DNA of 64,000 nt, from assembly GCF_900142135.1 (NCBI RefSeq), contig NZ_FQZU01000001.1, forward strand, positions 62,001 to 126,000, in the 5' to 3' direction. Source of the DNA: Desulfatibacillum alkenivorans DSM 16219. Lineage in GTDB: Bacteria; Desulfobacterota; Desulfobacteria; Desulfobacterales; Desulfatibacillaceae. The notes under the pieces were generated by a model. The model did not search any database. It was not told the origin of the DNA and saw only the letters and a list, made by a program, of their open reading frames with translations. Both the position numbers and the translations under genes were made by a program. Position 1 is the stretch's first letter, and each line of letters starts with the position of its first letter. Positions 43,051-51,808 of this stretch are shown piece by piece.

Positions 43051-44504
43051 GAGTTGGTCCCCGACTCCTTTTGCACCTGGGCCTTAATACGGAACTTCCA
43101 CACCCCCGGATCTTTGCCCGCCGTAACGGACTGCAGGCTGACGTCCTCGAACAACGGCTGCCTCTCCAGGCCGGTTTTTATTTCCGTGGCGGACTCATAG
43201 GCATCGGTTTCGCCGTTTATTTCAACCCGCTCCGGGTTGACGGAAAAACTGGTGATTTTCACATTAAGCGCGGGAGGAATTCCGTCGCTGATGGCTTTAA
43301 GCACATCCACCACCTGGACGTTGGCGCCCTCGGCGCCCGGGAATATGGGGGCCTGACTCAGGGCCTCCATTTCAGACATCATGGCGGCCAGGGGATCTCC
43401 CGAGGAAGCCCGCCCTTCCATGGCGGTTTGATAAACCTCTTCAATCTGGCTTTTCAGGCTGGCTATTTTAGCTTCCTGCACGCTTTTTTTTGCAAAATAA
43501 CGCACGCCGAAAGCCGCCAGAAGCACGGCAAGCAGGATACTGACGTGTATGACCCAGCCTTTGTACTGCTCCCAACGCCTTCGCACGGCGAAAGGCCCCT
43601 GGCGCATGTTAAAGCCGGTGCTCTCCGTGGGATGATACAAAGCCAGGGCCAAAGCCCCGTCCATGGCGCTGGAGTCCCAGTTCCCGGCCACGCGGCCTTC
43701 CATGGGCAGTTGGATGTCCCGGGTCAGGTCGACTTCCTTCAGGGGAAGCCCGGTTTGCTCCTGAACCGCATCCTGCAAGTTTTCCCAATGCATGCCTGCT
43801 CCGGCGCAGTAAATGGCTTTGGGGTTGAATGCGGGGTTGTTCTTTTCCGTAAAGGCCCTGATGGTCAGGTTGATCTGGCCGGCCAGTGCTTTTAGATTGC
43901 CTTCGAAATTCTGCCTGAGGTTGCGCAGCAGAATCAATTCCTTGCCCGAAAACAAACCGAGCAGGACCCTGTCGCGCTCCACGTCCAGGAACACGCCGTC
44001 TTCCTTTGGCTGGACCCACGCCAGGTAGCCCAACACCTTGGAAGCGCCGCTGGGCGCAAGGATGTCCGCGTTAAGCCCGGCGTCGGCCATAATCTCCAGA
44101 GCGCCGCCCACCTCAAAAGCCGTGTTCACGGCGGCCAGGCAGTCCGTATGGTCGCCTTTGCGGATTACGTGGTAATCGGGAATCGCCTCCTCCACCTTGT
44201 AAGGAATGAGGCTTTCCAGTTCAAAGGGCAGCACCTGGCGGATTTTTTTAGCTTCGGAAAAGGGAATGACGACGTTTTTGAAAGAGGTGTTGGCGTCTCC
44301 AAAAGAAACGCTGCACGGAATCCTGTCCACGTCTGTTTGGCCGCCAAGGTCTTCCAGGACTTTATTCAAGGCCAGGGCAAGGCCGCCCTGACCGTTAACC
44401 TCGACCTGGGCGTGGGCCGCCACCCTGGGCTTAAGCCCGCCTCCGATGACCACAGCCCGCACCGAATCAGATTGTATGTCCAACCCAAGCCTATTTTCCG
44501 GCAT
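43047..44504 (-). CDS. gspL: Type II secretion protein GspL (PilM/PilN-like)
   Basis: 485 residues. The cytosolic actin-like domain (1-310) has LGLDIQSDSVRAVVIGGGLK, IPFSEAKKIRQVLPFELESL and DVERDRVLLGLFSGKELILL. A single membrane segment follows (about 327-347, VIHVSILLAVLLAAFGVRYF), with a coiled coil and a periplasmic PilN-type domain after it (LNVKITSFSVNPERVEINGE). GspL ties the ATPase GspE to the inner-membrane platform. An 84-bp gap before it is the largest inside the gsp series. It is A/T-rich, and a weak internal promoter there would not be surprising. Confidence 0.9.
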   Translation of the reverse strand: MPENRLGLDIQSDSVRAVVIGGGLKPRVAAHAQVEVNGQGGLALALNKVLEDLGGQTDVDRIPCSVSFGDANTSFKNVVIPFSEAKKIRQVLPFELESLIPYKVEEAIPDYHVIRKGDHTDCLAAVNTAFEVGGALEIMADAGLNADILAPSGASKVLGYLAWVQPKEDGVFLDVERDRVLLGLFSGKELILLRNLRQNFEGNLKALAGQINLTIRAFTEKNNPAFNPKAIYCAGAGMHWENLQDAVQEQTGLPLKEVDLTRDIQLPMEGRVAGNWDSSAMDGALALALYHPTESTGFNMRQGPFAVRRRWEQYKGWVIHVSILLAVLLAAFGVRYFAKKSVQEAKIASLKSQIEEVYQTAMEGRASSGDPLAAMMSEMEALSQAPIFPGAEGANVQVVDVLKAISDGIPPALNVKITSFSVNPERVEINGETDAYESATEIKTGLERQPLFEDVSLQSVTAGKDPGVWKFRIKAQVQKESGTNS

Positions 44505-44588
44505 TGTCTATTTTCGCCTTCCAACCTGTGGTAAAAATGGTTTCAAAACCCTTAATAACAAATAATTTATAAAAATACCATATCTGTG

Positions 44589-45695
44589 TCACAGGCTTTG
44601 CCAGGCCAGAATTTCGCATATATAATCCTGGCTGTTGTTCGCCTTTTTCCGAAGCACGACCGCCTTCACGGTTTTGACGAATTCCTGCTGTTTGGCCGTG
44701 CACGTTATTTCAAAATAGTCGCTGACGCTGGTCAAAAGGTTGGCGTCGATTTCAAGGTCCGCGCATCCAGGCGCGTTTAAGAACCAATTGGCGTCGTTGA
44801 TGGGATTGAGAAAATAGTCCTCCTCCCGCTCCTCCCTGTATTCCAGGATGGACTCCGCCAGATCCTCGCTGCCTACAGGCATAAGCGCCCGGATGACTTC
44901 CAGGGGGGCGCTGCCCATATTGATTTTCCCCGGATACTCCACGGGATTTTTTTTGGCCGGGTCGGCTCCGTATACGGTGAAGGACTCCGCTATTCCGGGA
45001 ATCTCCTCCGATCCGTAAAACAATTCCTGGGTCATGCCCTTGACGCGGAGCAGTTCGGACTCGCTGTTGAAGTAGCTGTTTCTGGCCGAATACGGAGGGT
45101 CCAGGGACAGGTAATAGTCGGATTCCGCCCCGTTCAAGCCGGTAATGGCTTCGTCGTCCCCGTTATCCATCCAGTCCTTCATGGAATTGATGATGTCCGT
45201 GGTGGCGTTCAGGTCCAGGCCATCATACAAGGTGGCGATGGGGCGCAGAAAGCGGTCCCACAACTCCTGCTGAGGCGCATTGAATTTTTGCCCGCTGGGC
45301 GGCGCCACCAGGGCGTTAATCTGGATCAGGCCCGTCAGGTCCTTGATTTCCAGCTTTAACGATTCCGGCGATATGTCAAAATCCAGCATCATTTCGGCGA
45401 TTTCATTCGGGTCGGCCCACGGGTCCTGGATCGAATCCATGGTGTTGGCTTTTTTATCCAGCACCAGCATGGCCATGCCCAGGGCCACGCCGCTGCGGGC
45501 CGTCCAATCCAGTTGGCGCCGCTGGCGCGAGGCTTCGGTGGAAAACACGGCGGCCCGCACCCGGTGGTGCAGTTCCGCGGACACCCCGACGAGCAGGGCG
45601 ATGACCGCGAGAACCATAAGCAAAGCCACTCCGCGCTGGCTTCCGTCCTCATCGCGCCTGAAATAAGCCCTTATTCTTGAGAATAGCCTTACCAT
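44589..45695 (-). CDS. gspK: Minor pseudopilin GspK
   Basis: 368 residues. The leader is cut after the glycine in DGSQRG, giving VALLMVLAVIALLVGVSAEL. As is usual for GspK, the glutamate at mature position 5 is missing. The large globular domain contains ARSGVALGMAMLVLDKKANT, EIKDLTGLIQINALVAPPSG and FNSESELLRVKGMTQELFYG. GspK sits at the tip with GspI and GspJ and stops overgrowth of the pseudopilus. The start overlaps gspJ by seven bases. Confidence 0.92.
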   Translation of the reverse strand: MVRLFSRIRAYFRRDEDGSQRGVALLMVLAVIALLVGVSAELHHRVRAAVFSTEASRQRRQLDWTARSGVALGMAMLVLDKKANTMDSIQDPWADPNEIAEMMLDFDISPESLKLEIKDLTGLIQINALVAPPSGQKFNAPQQELWDRFLRPIATLYDGLDLNATTDIINSMKDWMDNGDDEAITGLNGAESDYYLSLDPPYSARNSYFNSESELLRVKGMTQELFYGSEEIPGIAESFTVYGADPAKKNPVEYPGKINMGSAPLEVIRALMPVGSEDLAESILEYREEREEDYFLNPINDANWFLNAPGCADLEIDANLLTSVSDYFEITCTAKQQEFVKTVKAVVLRKKANNSQDYICEILAWQSL

Positions 45696-46420
45696 TCCTG
45701 CTCCTCTCTATAGAAAGGCAGGTTGACGGTGGTCTCGAACCGGAAAGGAAGCGCGTCCTCTTCGTCAAAGGCCTCCAACTCCAGGATGATGTCCACGGCC
45801 ATGGGGGTGGCGAATTCCGTCTCCTCCGAGTCGGAGTCCCAGGACTCGGTCGTATCTCCGTCCTGATCGTAAAAAAGGTACTCGATGTTGCGCACCCTTT
45901 CGCACAAGATGGGGTCGGAACCAAGCTCCCGGCCTTCTTCCCCAAAAATCTCCCAATCCAGGATATCCCGGCGCCGCAGCACCTTGCGCGTTTCGTCCGA
46001 GGGATCGGGGGTGAGGTAGTAGGTGATCTCCGCCAATCCCATTTTACCCGCCCCGGTAAGGTCCACATGGGCCTGGGACACGAAGCGCAGAGTGGATACG
46101 GAGGAGCCGCTGGTGTAATCCTTGGTTCCCACAAAGCGCAACGGATCGTAGTCCTCGGCTTCGGCGGGCTTGTTGTATGTGTTGGCCATAGCCACCCGCG
46201 CCGATTCCAGATCCATGACCATGCGGTCCATGGCGCCTTTTGCGGATTCGTACACGGTGATGGATTTTTGCACGCCCTCGGCGCTGGACATGGCGCCGGA
46301 GAACGAAACCAGCACAATGGTCATGATGATGGAGAACAAGGCCATGGCAATGAGGACTTCCAGCAAGGTGAATCCCTTGTCATTAAATAGAGTATGGATG
46401 ACGTTCCGGGAAGTTCTCAT
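45689..46420 (-). CDS. gspJ: Minor pseudopilin GspJ
   Basis: 243 residues. The type III signal ends at G16 (LFNDKG, cut before FTLLEVLIAMALFSIIMTIV), with Glu at mature position 5. The soluble part has VQKSITVYESAKGAMDRMVM, STLRFVSQAHVDLTGAGKM, LAEITYYLTPDPSDETRKVL and IEYLFYDQDGDTTESWDSDS, typical of GspJ. It joins GspI and GspK at the tip. It overlaps gspI by four bases. Confidence 0.9.
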   Translation of the reverse strand: MRTSRNVIHTLFNDKGFTLLEVLIAMALFSIIMTIVLVSFSGAMSSAEGVQKSITVYESAKGAMDRMVMDLESARVAMANTYNKPAEAEDYDPLRFVGTKDYTSGSSVSTLRFVSQAHVDLTGAGKMGLAEITYYLTPDPSDETRKVLRRRDILDWEIFGEEGRELGSDPILCERVRNIEYLFYDQDGDTTESWDSDSEETEFATPMAVDIILELEAFDEEDALPFRFETTVNLPFYREEQEW

Positions 46421-46830
46421 TGCTGGGGGTCCAGAAAACGGTAGGTCTTGATGTCATAGGAATAGGTGGATTCCGACGCCGTAACGGACACGGCGACAGC
46501 ACGAAGCCTTTCGCCGGTGGCGTCCAGGTATTCGGATTCCATCTCGTCAACGGTGGCCGACCAGGAATAGTTGGGGTATTCGTCTCCAAAATCGCCGGAG
46601 TCCGATGCAAGCTCATCAGGCTCCGTCATCATGTATTCGGCCATCTTCTTCTGGGCGAGCATGGGGGCTACGGTTTCAAACTGGACGTTGCCGGCCATCA
46701 TAATGGACATGGATTGGAGCCGGAATATGGTGGAAAGAGCCACTCCCAGGATAAGCAGGGAGATGATCATCTCCAAGAGGGTGAATCCGGCCGGGCTATT
46801 GACAGCCCTATTCCTCGTCCAATGACACAT
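46417..46830 (-). CDS. gspI: Minor pseudopilin GspI
   Basis: About 137 residues. The signal is cut after the glycine in NSPAG, before FTLLEMIISLLILGVALSTI. The region MMAGNVQFETVAPMLAQKKM is the GspI-type helix that carries a conserved ALxxAxxxM-like pattern. I take the ATG at 46830 with AAGGGAT close upstream; it overlaps gspH by 23 bases. A longer frame to 46917 would add translated gspH sequence and is not credible. Confidence 0.88.
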   Translation of the reverse strand: MCHWTRNRAVNSPAGFTLLEMIISLLILGVALSTIFRLQSMSIMMAGNVQFETVAPMLAQKKMAEYMMTEPDELASDSGDFGDEYPNYSWSATVDEMESEYLDATGERLRAVAVSVTASESTYSYDIKTYRFLDPQQ

Positions 46831-47335
46831 ATCCCTTATAAAACCTTGCCTTGCCCAAAAAGGGTTCAAAAACCATGGTGGCGGGGCCGTCCTGATCTTC
46901 CAGGTGCAACGCCGCATGGGCGATGTAGCCCATTTGGTTGATGGGCAGTTGCGCCACCCCGTCGGTTTGAAGGATTCCCCCGGGCCATTCCACGTCCAGG
47001 AGTGTGACGGCCTCGGAAATTTTTGTTCCCTGCCGCTCCTTTTCCATGAGCTCTTCTTCGGTCAGGGGAGGCCCGTCCGTGCCGTAGGTCCTCTCCTCAA
47101 AGTCGATGTACAGGCTTCTTAAGGACTGGTTGGCGAGGGCGGTCTCCCGCTCTTTCGCCACGTTGGCCGACATAAGGCGGACCAACTCATCCATGTCTCC
47201 TGCGCTGGCTGCGTCTTCAAAACGAGGCACAATCACAAAAAACAGGATGCCCATCAGGGAGATCACGGCCATGAGCTCCATGAGGGAAAAGCCCTCCTGG
47301 CGGCCTTTAGTGCTTTGGTTTACCCGATCAGCCAT
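46808..47335 (-). CDS. gspH: Minor pseudopilin GspH
   Basis: About 175 residues. The signal is cut after the glycine in TKGRQEG, before FSLMELMAVISLMGILFFVI. The globular part includes NVAKERETALANQSLRSLYI, an acidic linker (DGPPLTEEELMEKERQGTK) and GYIAHAALHLEDQDGPATMV. The ATG at 47335 has GGAAG upstream. It joins the major pseudopilin to the tip complex. The gap to gspG is 29 bases. Confidence 0.88.
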   Translation of the reverse strand: MADRVNQSTKGRQEGFSLMELMAVISLMGILFFVIVPRFEDAASAGDMDELVRLMSANVAKERETALANQSLRSLYIDFEERTYGTDGPPLTEEELMEKERQGTKISEAVTLLDVEWPGGILQTDGVAQLPINQMGYIAHAALHLEDQDGPATMVFEPFLGKARFYKGYVSLDEE

Positions 47336-47364
47336 GGTCGTCGCTTCCGGCGCGGATGCAGCCT

Positions 47365-47811
47365 TTAATCCAACTCCCAGGAATTGATGTCCGCGGCGAA
47401 ATCCACGCCCCCCATCTGTCCGTCTTCTCCCAGGGAAATGATGTCGTAGTCGCCGTTTTCGCCGGGGCATCTGTACAGGTATTCATTTTTCCAGGGATCC
47501 AGCGGCACTTTTCCCTTGGCGAGATATCCGCCCGGCTGGTAGCGGGTTGCCGCCTGGCCCGTGGTGGGCTTTTCCACCAAAGCCTGCAGGCCCTGGTCCG
47601 TGGAAGGGTAGAAGCCGTTATGGAGCTTGAACATTTTGAGGGCGGTTTCAAAGGTCTGGATTTGCATTTTGGCCATGTCCACCTTGGCCTGATCGCTGGC
47701 GCCCATGACGCGCACGCCGACATAAGCGAACAACATGCCCAAAATCACAATCACAACCATAACTTCAAGAAGGGTGAAGCCCGCATCGCCCTTGTTCACT
47801 CTTTTATTCAT
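47365..47811 (-). CDS. gspG: Major pseudopilin GspG
   Basis: 148 residues. The signal is cut after G11 (NKGDAG), before FTLLEVMVVIVILGMLFAYV. Typical GspG stretches are FETALKMFKLHNGFYPSTDQ and GLQALVEKPTTGQAATRYQP, then VPLDPWKNEYLYRCPG and YDIISLGEDGQMGG, which contains the calcium-binding loop. It makes the body of the pseudopilus. A prepilin peptidase must come from elsewhere in the genome. Confidence 0.95.
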   Translation of the reverse strand: MNKRVNKGDAGFTLLEVMVVIVILGMLFAYVGVRVMGASDQAKVDMAKMQIQTFETALKMFKLHNGFYPSTDQGLQALVEKPTTGQAATRYQPGGYLAKGKVPLDPWKNEYLYRCPGENGDYDIISLGEDGQMGGVDFAADINSWELD

Positions 47812-47855
47812 CTTTCAATTGTCCTCATTGCTAAACTGCCCGGAATAAGAGCGGT

Positions 47856-49082
47856 TTACCGCAAGGTTGTGGTAAGCTCCATCATGGGCATCAATATGGA
47901 GAAAACGATAAATCCCACGCCGCCGGCCATGGCCACGATGAGGATGGGCTCCAGGCTGGCGGTAAGGGCGTCGATGGTGTTCTCCGTCTCCGTTTCATAC
48001 ATGTCGGCCATTTTTTCCAGCATGGCCTCCAACTCGCCGCTCTGCTCCCCCACTTCCATCATCTGGATGGTGATGGGCGGAAATCCGGGCTTGGCTGCCA
48101 GGGATTCCCCCAGGCCGCGGCCTTCGCCGATTTCTCCGGCGGCGTCTCCAATCCCCTCGGCGATATGCACGTTTTCCACCACGTTTTGCACAATGCCCAT
48201 GGCCGGCACCAAAGGCACGCCGTTGGTCAAAAGGCTGGCCAGGGTTCTGGCGAACCGCGCCAAAGACAGGTTTTGCGCCAAGGGGCCTAAAATGGGGATG
48301 CGCAGGTATTTTGCATCCCACCATTTGCGGCCTCGCTTGGAATTCTTGAACTGGCGAAAAGCCAGGGCGGCGCCAAATATCAGAACGAAAAGCACAACCC
48401 AATAGTCGACGAGAAAATCGCTGGCGGCTATCAAAACCCGGGTAGGCAACGGAAGGGCCTGCTGCACGTCGTCAAAGAGAGAGACGATGCTGGGCACCAC
48501 CTTGACCATCAGGGCGGTCAAAACCACAATAGCCACGATGACCATGATTACGGGATAGGCCAGGGCGGCCCGGATTTTACCCTTGGTGTTCTCATTGCGT
48601 TCGGTCAAATCGGAAAGACGCGCCAGGACGATTTCCATGGCGCCGGAAGCCTCGCCGGCCCGGACCATGTTCACGTACAAGGGGGAAAACACCTTGGGGT
48701 GGGAGGACAAAGCGTCGGCCAGGCTTTTGCCTTCCACGATGTCGTCCTTTACATGGGCCAAAACTTTTTGCAGGGCCGGATGGGGCGACTGGGGAATCAG
48801 AGATTCCAGGGCGCTCACAATGGGCAGCCCCGCGCCCACCAGGGTGGAAAGCTGGCGCGTGGTGATGGACAGATATTTGGACGGAATCCTGCCTTCCAAA
48901 AAGGGCAGGGAAAAGCGTTTTTCGTCCTGGTTGGCCGACGCCTCGGGCGCTTCCGTGATTTCCACCGGATAGGATCCGGCCTCCCGAAGTTTGGCCCGGG
49001 CGACCGAAGGGCTGTCTGCATCCAGGATGCCTGTCCGCTTTTTGCCCTTGGAGTCCAGGGCTACGTATTCATAAACCGGCAT
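47856..49082 (-). CDS. gspF: Type II secretion platform protein GspF
   Basis: 408 residues, the polytopic core of the inner-membrane platform. The N-terminus MPVYEYVALDSKGKKRTGIL and the repeated GspF domains are clear: STLVGAGLPIVSALESLIPQ and later FARTLASLLTNGVPLVPAMG. Three membrane segments are visible (AYPVIMVIVAIVVLTALMVK, VVLFVLIFGAALAF and the C-terminal MAGGVGFIVFSILMPMMELT). The 47-bp gap from the NUDIX gene has no terminator, so it is probably read with it. Confidence 0.95.
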   Translation of the reverse strand: MPVYEYVALDSKGKKRTGILDADSPSVARAKLREAGSYPVEITEAPEASANQDEKRFSLPFLEGRIPSKYLSITTRQLSTLVGAGLPIVSALESLIPQSPHPALQKVLAHVKDDIVEGKSLADALSSHPKVFSPLYVNMVRAGEASGAMEIVLARLSDLTERNENTKGKIRAALAYPVIMVIVAIVVLTALMVKVVPSIVSLFDDVQQALPLPTRVLIAASDFLVDYWVVLFVLIFGAALAFRQFKNSKRGRKWWDAKYLRIPILGPLAQNLSLARFARTLASLLTNGVPLVPAMGIVQNVVENVHIAEGIGDAAGEIGEGRGLGESLAAKPGFPPITIQMMEVGEQSGELEAMLEKMADMYETETENTIDALTASLEPILIVAMAGGVGFIVFSILMPMMELTTTLR

Positions 49083-49129
49083 AAGCCTCTATTCTCTTGG
49101 CGCGGCAGGCGCCCGCCGTTTTTGCGCCT

Positions 49130-49660
49130 TTAATAGACCGGCTTTTCAATGCGATACCCGGCCAGATAAATGCGCACAAAGCGTTTGTGACTGTCAAAAG
49201 CAAGCTCGGGAAGGTCATCCGGCGGAAAAAACGCTACCTCCTGGGCGTCGTCTCCAGGGGCGGGTTCTCCGCTGTATTCCCGGACCAGATAGCCCATGAG
49301 CAGGACGGTTCCGTAGTCTGAATTGGAACTGCTGGTAAGGCCCAGGAGGCCTTCGATCCTGCCTGTCAAAGCGGTTTCTTCGGCAAGCTCGCGCAGGGCG
49401 CATTCTTCGGGCTGCTCGCCGATTTCCATGAATCCCCCGGGCAGGCACCACATGCCGATTTTGGGCTCCACATTGCGCTTGACTAACAGCAATCGGCCCC
49501 GGGAGTCCACCACAACCAGGGCGCTGGCAGGGACTGGGTTTCGGTAGTTGGTGAGTCCGCATTCATCGCAATGCAGGCGGAGCCTGCCTTCCACATGTTT
49601 TTCACCAAGCAGGCTTCCGCAAAAACGGCAAAAGGCTTTTTTGACCATGCTAATCGTCAA
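49130..49660 (-). CDS. NUDIX hydrolase with N-terminal zinc ribbon
   Basis: About 176 residues. A zinc ribbon spans CRFCG (C11, C14) and CDECG (C31, C34), as in NudC-like and ADP-ribose types. The NUDIX box reads GFMEIGEQPEECALRELAEE, with Ala where the last Gly of the consensus usually is. It hydrolyses a nucleoside diphosphate linked to another group; the substrate is not clear. The start is unsure: a TTG at 49660 has GGAAGGGGA upstream, while the ATG at 49648 has none. It overlaps the aldolase stop by 11 bases if TTG is used. Not a known part of secretion. Confidence 0.85.
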   Translation of the reverse strand: MTISMVKKAFCRFCGSLLGEKHVEGRLRLHCDECGLTNYRNPVPASALVVVDSRGRLLLVKRNVEPKIGMWCLPGGFMEIGEQPEECALRELAEETALTGRIEGLLGLTSSSNSDYGTVLLMGYLVREYSGEPAPGDDAQEVAFFPPDDLPELAFDSHKRFVRIYLAGYRIEKPVY

Positions 49661-50945
49661 AATCCCCTTCCGGCCCGTCTTCCTTTTCCAGGGAGGCGGC
49701 GCGCGCTTGGTATTTCTCCGGGGTCCAATCCGCCGGGTCTTCGATGCGTTCGGCTTTGGGGCCGGGATCGTGGGATCCCGCCTTGAGTATGGCTTCGATG
49801 GCCAGGGGCGCGGTGTCTCCGGCGTTGAATACGTCCGTCAGGAGCGTATAGACGAAGTCTTCCACTCGTTTGGCCATGCGTGCCCGCACTTCCTGGGGCT
49901 GGCCCATGATCTTGTTTTCAAAGGGCAGATTGAGCTTTTTGTAATTGCCGCCCTTCCAATCCTGCTTGGCGGCGTAGGCTTTCATTTCCTCCCAAAGCTC
50001 TTCGGTCAGGCCTTGGCCCTTCACCTTGATGAAATTGCCGTCGGCGTCCAGTTGCGCGTTGCCGTAATCGTTGACTTCCAGGCCCCAGGAAATCATCTGC
50101 AGGGCCGTGGCCACGTTGGCTTTGGTGGTGTGCGTTTCGGCGGCGATGCGGCGGAGGCGGTCCGAGTTGTTGCCCGAGGTGCCGTGCTGGGCGCCGGAGG
50201 TGGCGTAAGGCTCCAGGGCCTTATGGATTTCCGTGGTCAATTCCACCTGGATTCCCTGATCGCTGGCCTCAATGCCGTGGGTGGTCCCGTTGTTCAGGGC
50301 GATCCAGTCAGCCACGATGCCGTGGGCGTTGAGCCCGGCGATGAGGAATTTAGCCTCGTCCACCGTGGAAAGGCCGGATTTTCCTTTGATCTCGCCTACT
50401 TCCGTTTCCAATCCGGCCCAGTCCGGCACAAATTCGTTAAGCGCCAGGTTGGCGGCCAGGTTCTGGGCGTCAGGCATATGGGAAGCGTCAATGGCGATGG
50501 AGGTGATTCCCGCTTCAAACAAGGTGGGGATTTCCACGGCGGCCGGCGCCACGTCTTCGGGCTTTTTAATGCCGTAATGGTCGGCGTGGATGGCCACGGG
50601 CGCGGTCACGCCCATTTCATTGCACAAAGCGTCCACCTGCCGGGCGATGTTCCAGTAATTGGTGGCGCAATAGGAGCTGGCGCCGCCTTCGGAACGGGCG
50701 ATTTCGATAATGATTGCGGCATTGGCCCGCTGCGCGGCGGCCAAAGAGCCCCGGATGACCAGGTTGCTTCTGCCGTTGGCTGCGATGGTCATGGCGCCGC
50801 CTTTGGCGAGCATGGCCCTGTCTATGTATTTTCCGCTCACAATGAGCGCCCGGGAATTGGGAAACAGTTTTTTGATATTGGGCGGGCGTCCGATTTCCAA
50901 GGCTTTCAAGAAATCCTGGGAATATACTGCGGTCGATTGTGTCAT
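49650..50945 (-). CDS. Class II fructose-bisphosphate aldolase-like enzyme
   Basis: 431 residues, longer than the common 300-360. Zinc-site features: VAIHADHYGIKKPEDV supplies HxDH, ITSIAIDASHMPDAQNLAAN gives the IDxSH strand, GLETEVGEIKGK the E-x-E motif, and PYATSGAQHGTSGNNSDRLR the region that replaces the usual HGGSG. ALNNGTTHGIEA is another active-site loop. It splits fructose-bisphosphate or a similar sugar bisphosphate. The start follows AGAGGTGATGCC. The 341-bp gap 50946-51286 upstream shows no gene. It heads the operon-like series with NUDIX and gsp genes. Confidence 0.8.
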   Translation of the reverse strand: MTQSTAVYSQDFLKALEIGRPPNIKKLFPNSRALIVSGKYIDRAMLAKGGAMTIAANGRSNLVIRGSLAAAQRANAAIIIEIARSEGGASSYCATNYWNIARQVDALCNEMGVTAPVAIHADHYGIKKPEDVAPAAVEIPTLFEAGITSIAIDASHMPDAQNLAANLALNEFVPDWAGLETEVGEIKGKSGLSTVDEAKFLIAGLNAHGIVADWIALNNGTTHGIEASDQGIQVELTTEIHKALEPYATSGAQHGTSGNNSDRLRRIAAETHTTKANVATALQMISWGLEVNDYGNAQLDADGNFIKVKGQGLTEELWEEMKAYAAKQDWKGGNYKKLNLPFENKIMGQPQEVRARMAKRVEDFVYTLLTDVFNAGDTAPLAIEAILKAGSHDPGPKAERIEDPADWTPEKYQARAASLEKEDGPEGDFDD

Positions 50946-51286
50946 GGCATCACCTCTATATATTCATGCTAAAAACCGCGTTAAAGCCGCAAACCCCTTG
51001 CGGGCTCCGGCGAAACACAACGATGATAACCGATCTTTTCGCACGGACGATATCACTTCCCCCTTGGGAATTCAAGACGCCGAAGAATAAAATTTGGTGA
51101 CGTTCCGGCGGAAAAAAGCCCGCGTCCCCAAAGGATTCCGCAGCATGGATCCGCGCTTTTTTTACGACCCAAAAACATCCGATAATCGCATGCCGCCAAC
51201 ATAAGAACAAGAGAGTCGCTGCGTCGCCCCTCTTTCACCTCAATCCAGCCAGGCGCATTGAATGCGGCGGAGTTGAAAAAGCCTAG

Positions 51287-51565
51287 CTATTCCTCTTCCT
51301 CCTCGCCGCCGCCGGATTCGGGCATATCCACCATGCCCTCGCCCGAACGCAAATCATCGAGAATGGCCCTGATCTCTTGCTTATATTCCTGCTCGGCCCG
51401 CACTACGCCCCAGCCCTTTTGGACCTGGTACATGCCGTCATAGGCCGTATCGTGATAGGACAATATAGTGTGGACGATTTCCTTCTCGTCCAGAATCGCC
51501 CCTAACAGCCTTGCTTCGATTTCGTTTTCCAGGGTTGCAACGTTAATGATTTCCGCTTCACTCAT
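51287..51565 (-). CDS. DUF2007-like small protein
   Basis: 92 residues. LENEIEARLLGAILDEKEIV and HTILSYHDTAYDGMYQVQKG resemble the DUF2007 (putative signal transducing) fold, in which one small domain of about 70 residues covers most of the protein. A poly-Glu tail (GGGEEEEE) ends it. Cytosolic, no catalytic residues visible. Single gene with a clear ATG but only modest GAGG upstream (GGCGAGGAGAC). It is in a mostly gene-poor stretch between the aldolase and the acylase. The family match is from memory. Confidence 0.65.
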   Translation of the reverse strand: MSEAEIINVATLENEIEARLLGAILDEKEIVHTILSYHDTAYDGMYQVQKGWGVVRAEQEYKQEIRAILDDLRSGEGMVDMPESGGGEEEEE

Positions 51566-51729
51566 CTATGTCTCCTCGCCGGGCGGGTTTCTTTTATCCT
51601 TGACGGGCTCGCCTTGCATTTTCAGTTCAATTCCAGACTGTTCCGTTGGCTCCAGCCGTTGCTCTTTTCGTTGGGTTTAGATTAGCAAATATTCCTTGGC
51701 AGGCAAAGCAAAAGAAATGCAAAAAAGCA

Positions 51730-51757
51730 ACGGGGAGGCCGGCTGGCCTCCCCGTTT
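51730..51757 (-). terminator. Rho-independent terminator of the acylase unit
   Basis: AACGGGGAGGCC and GGCCTCCCCGTT pair perfectly around GGCT. On the minus strand the stem is followed by GCTTTTTTG. It lies 51 bases past the acylase stop codon. On the plus strand only TGTTT follows. Confidence 0.88.
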
Positions 51758-51808
51758 GTTTATGGTTGCTTATAAAGTTTTCTCAGCTTGCGCCAGGGCG
51801 CCTCCCCC

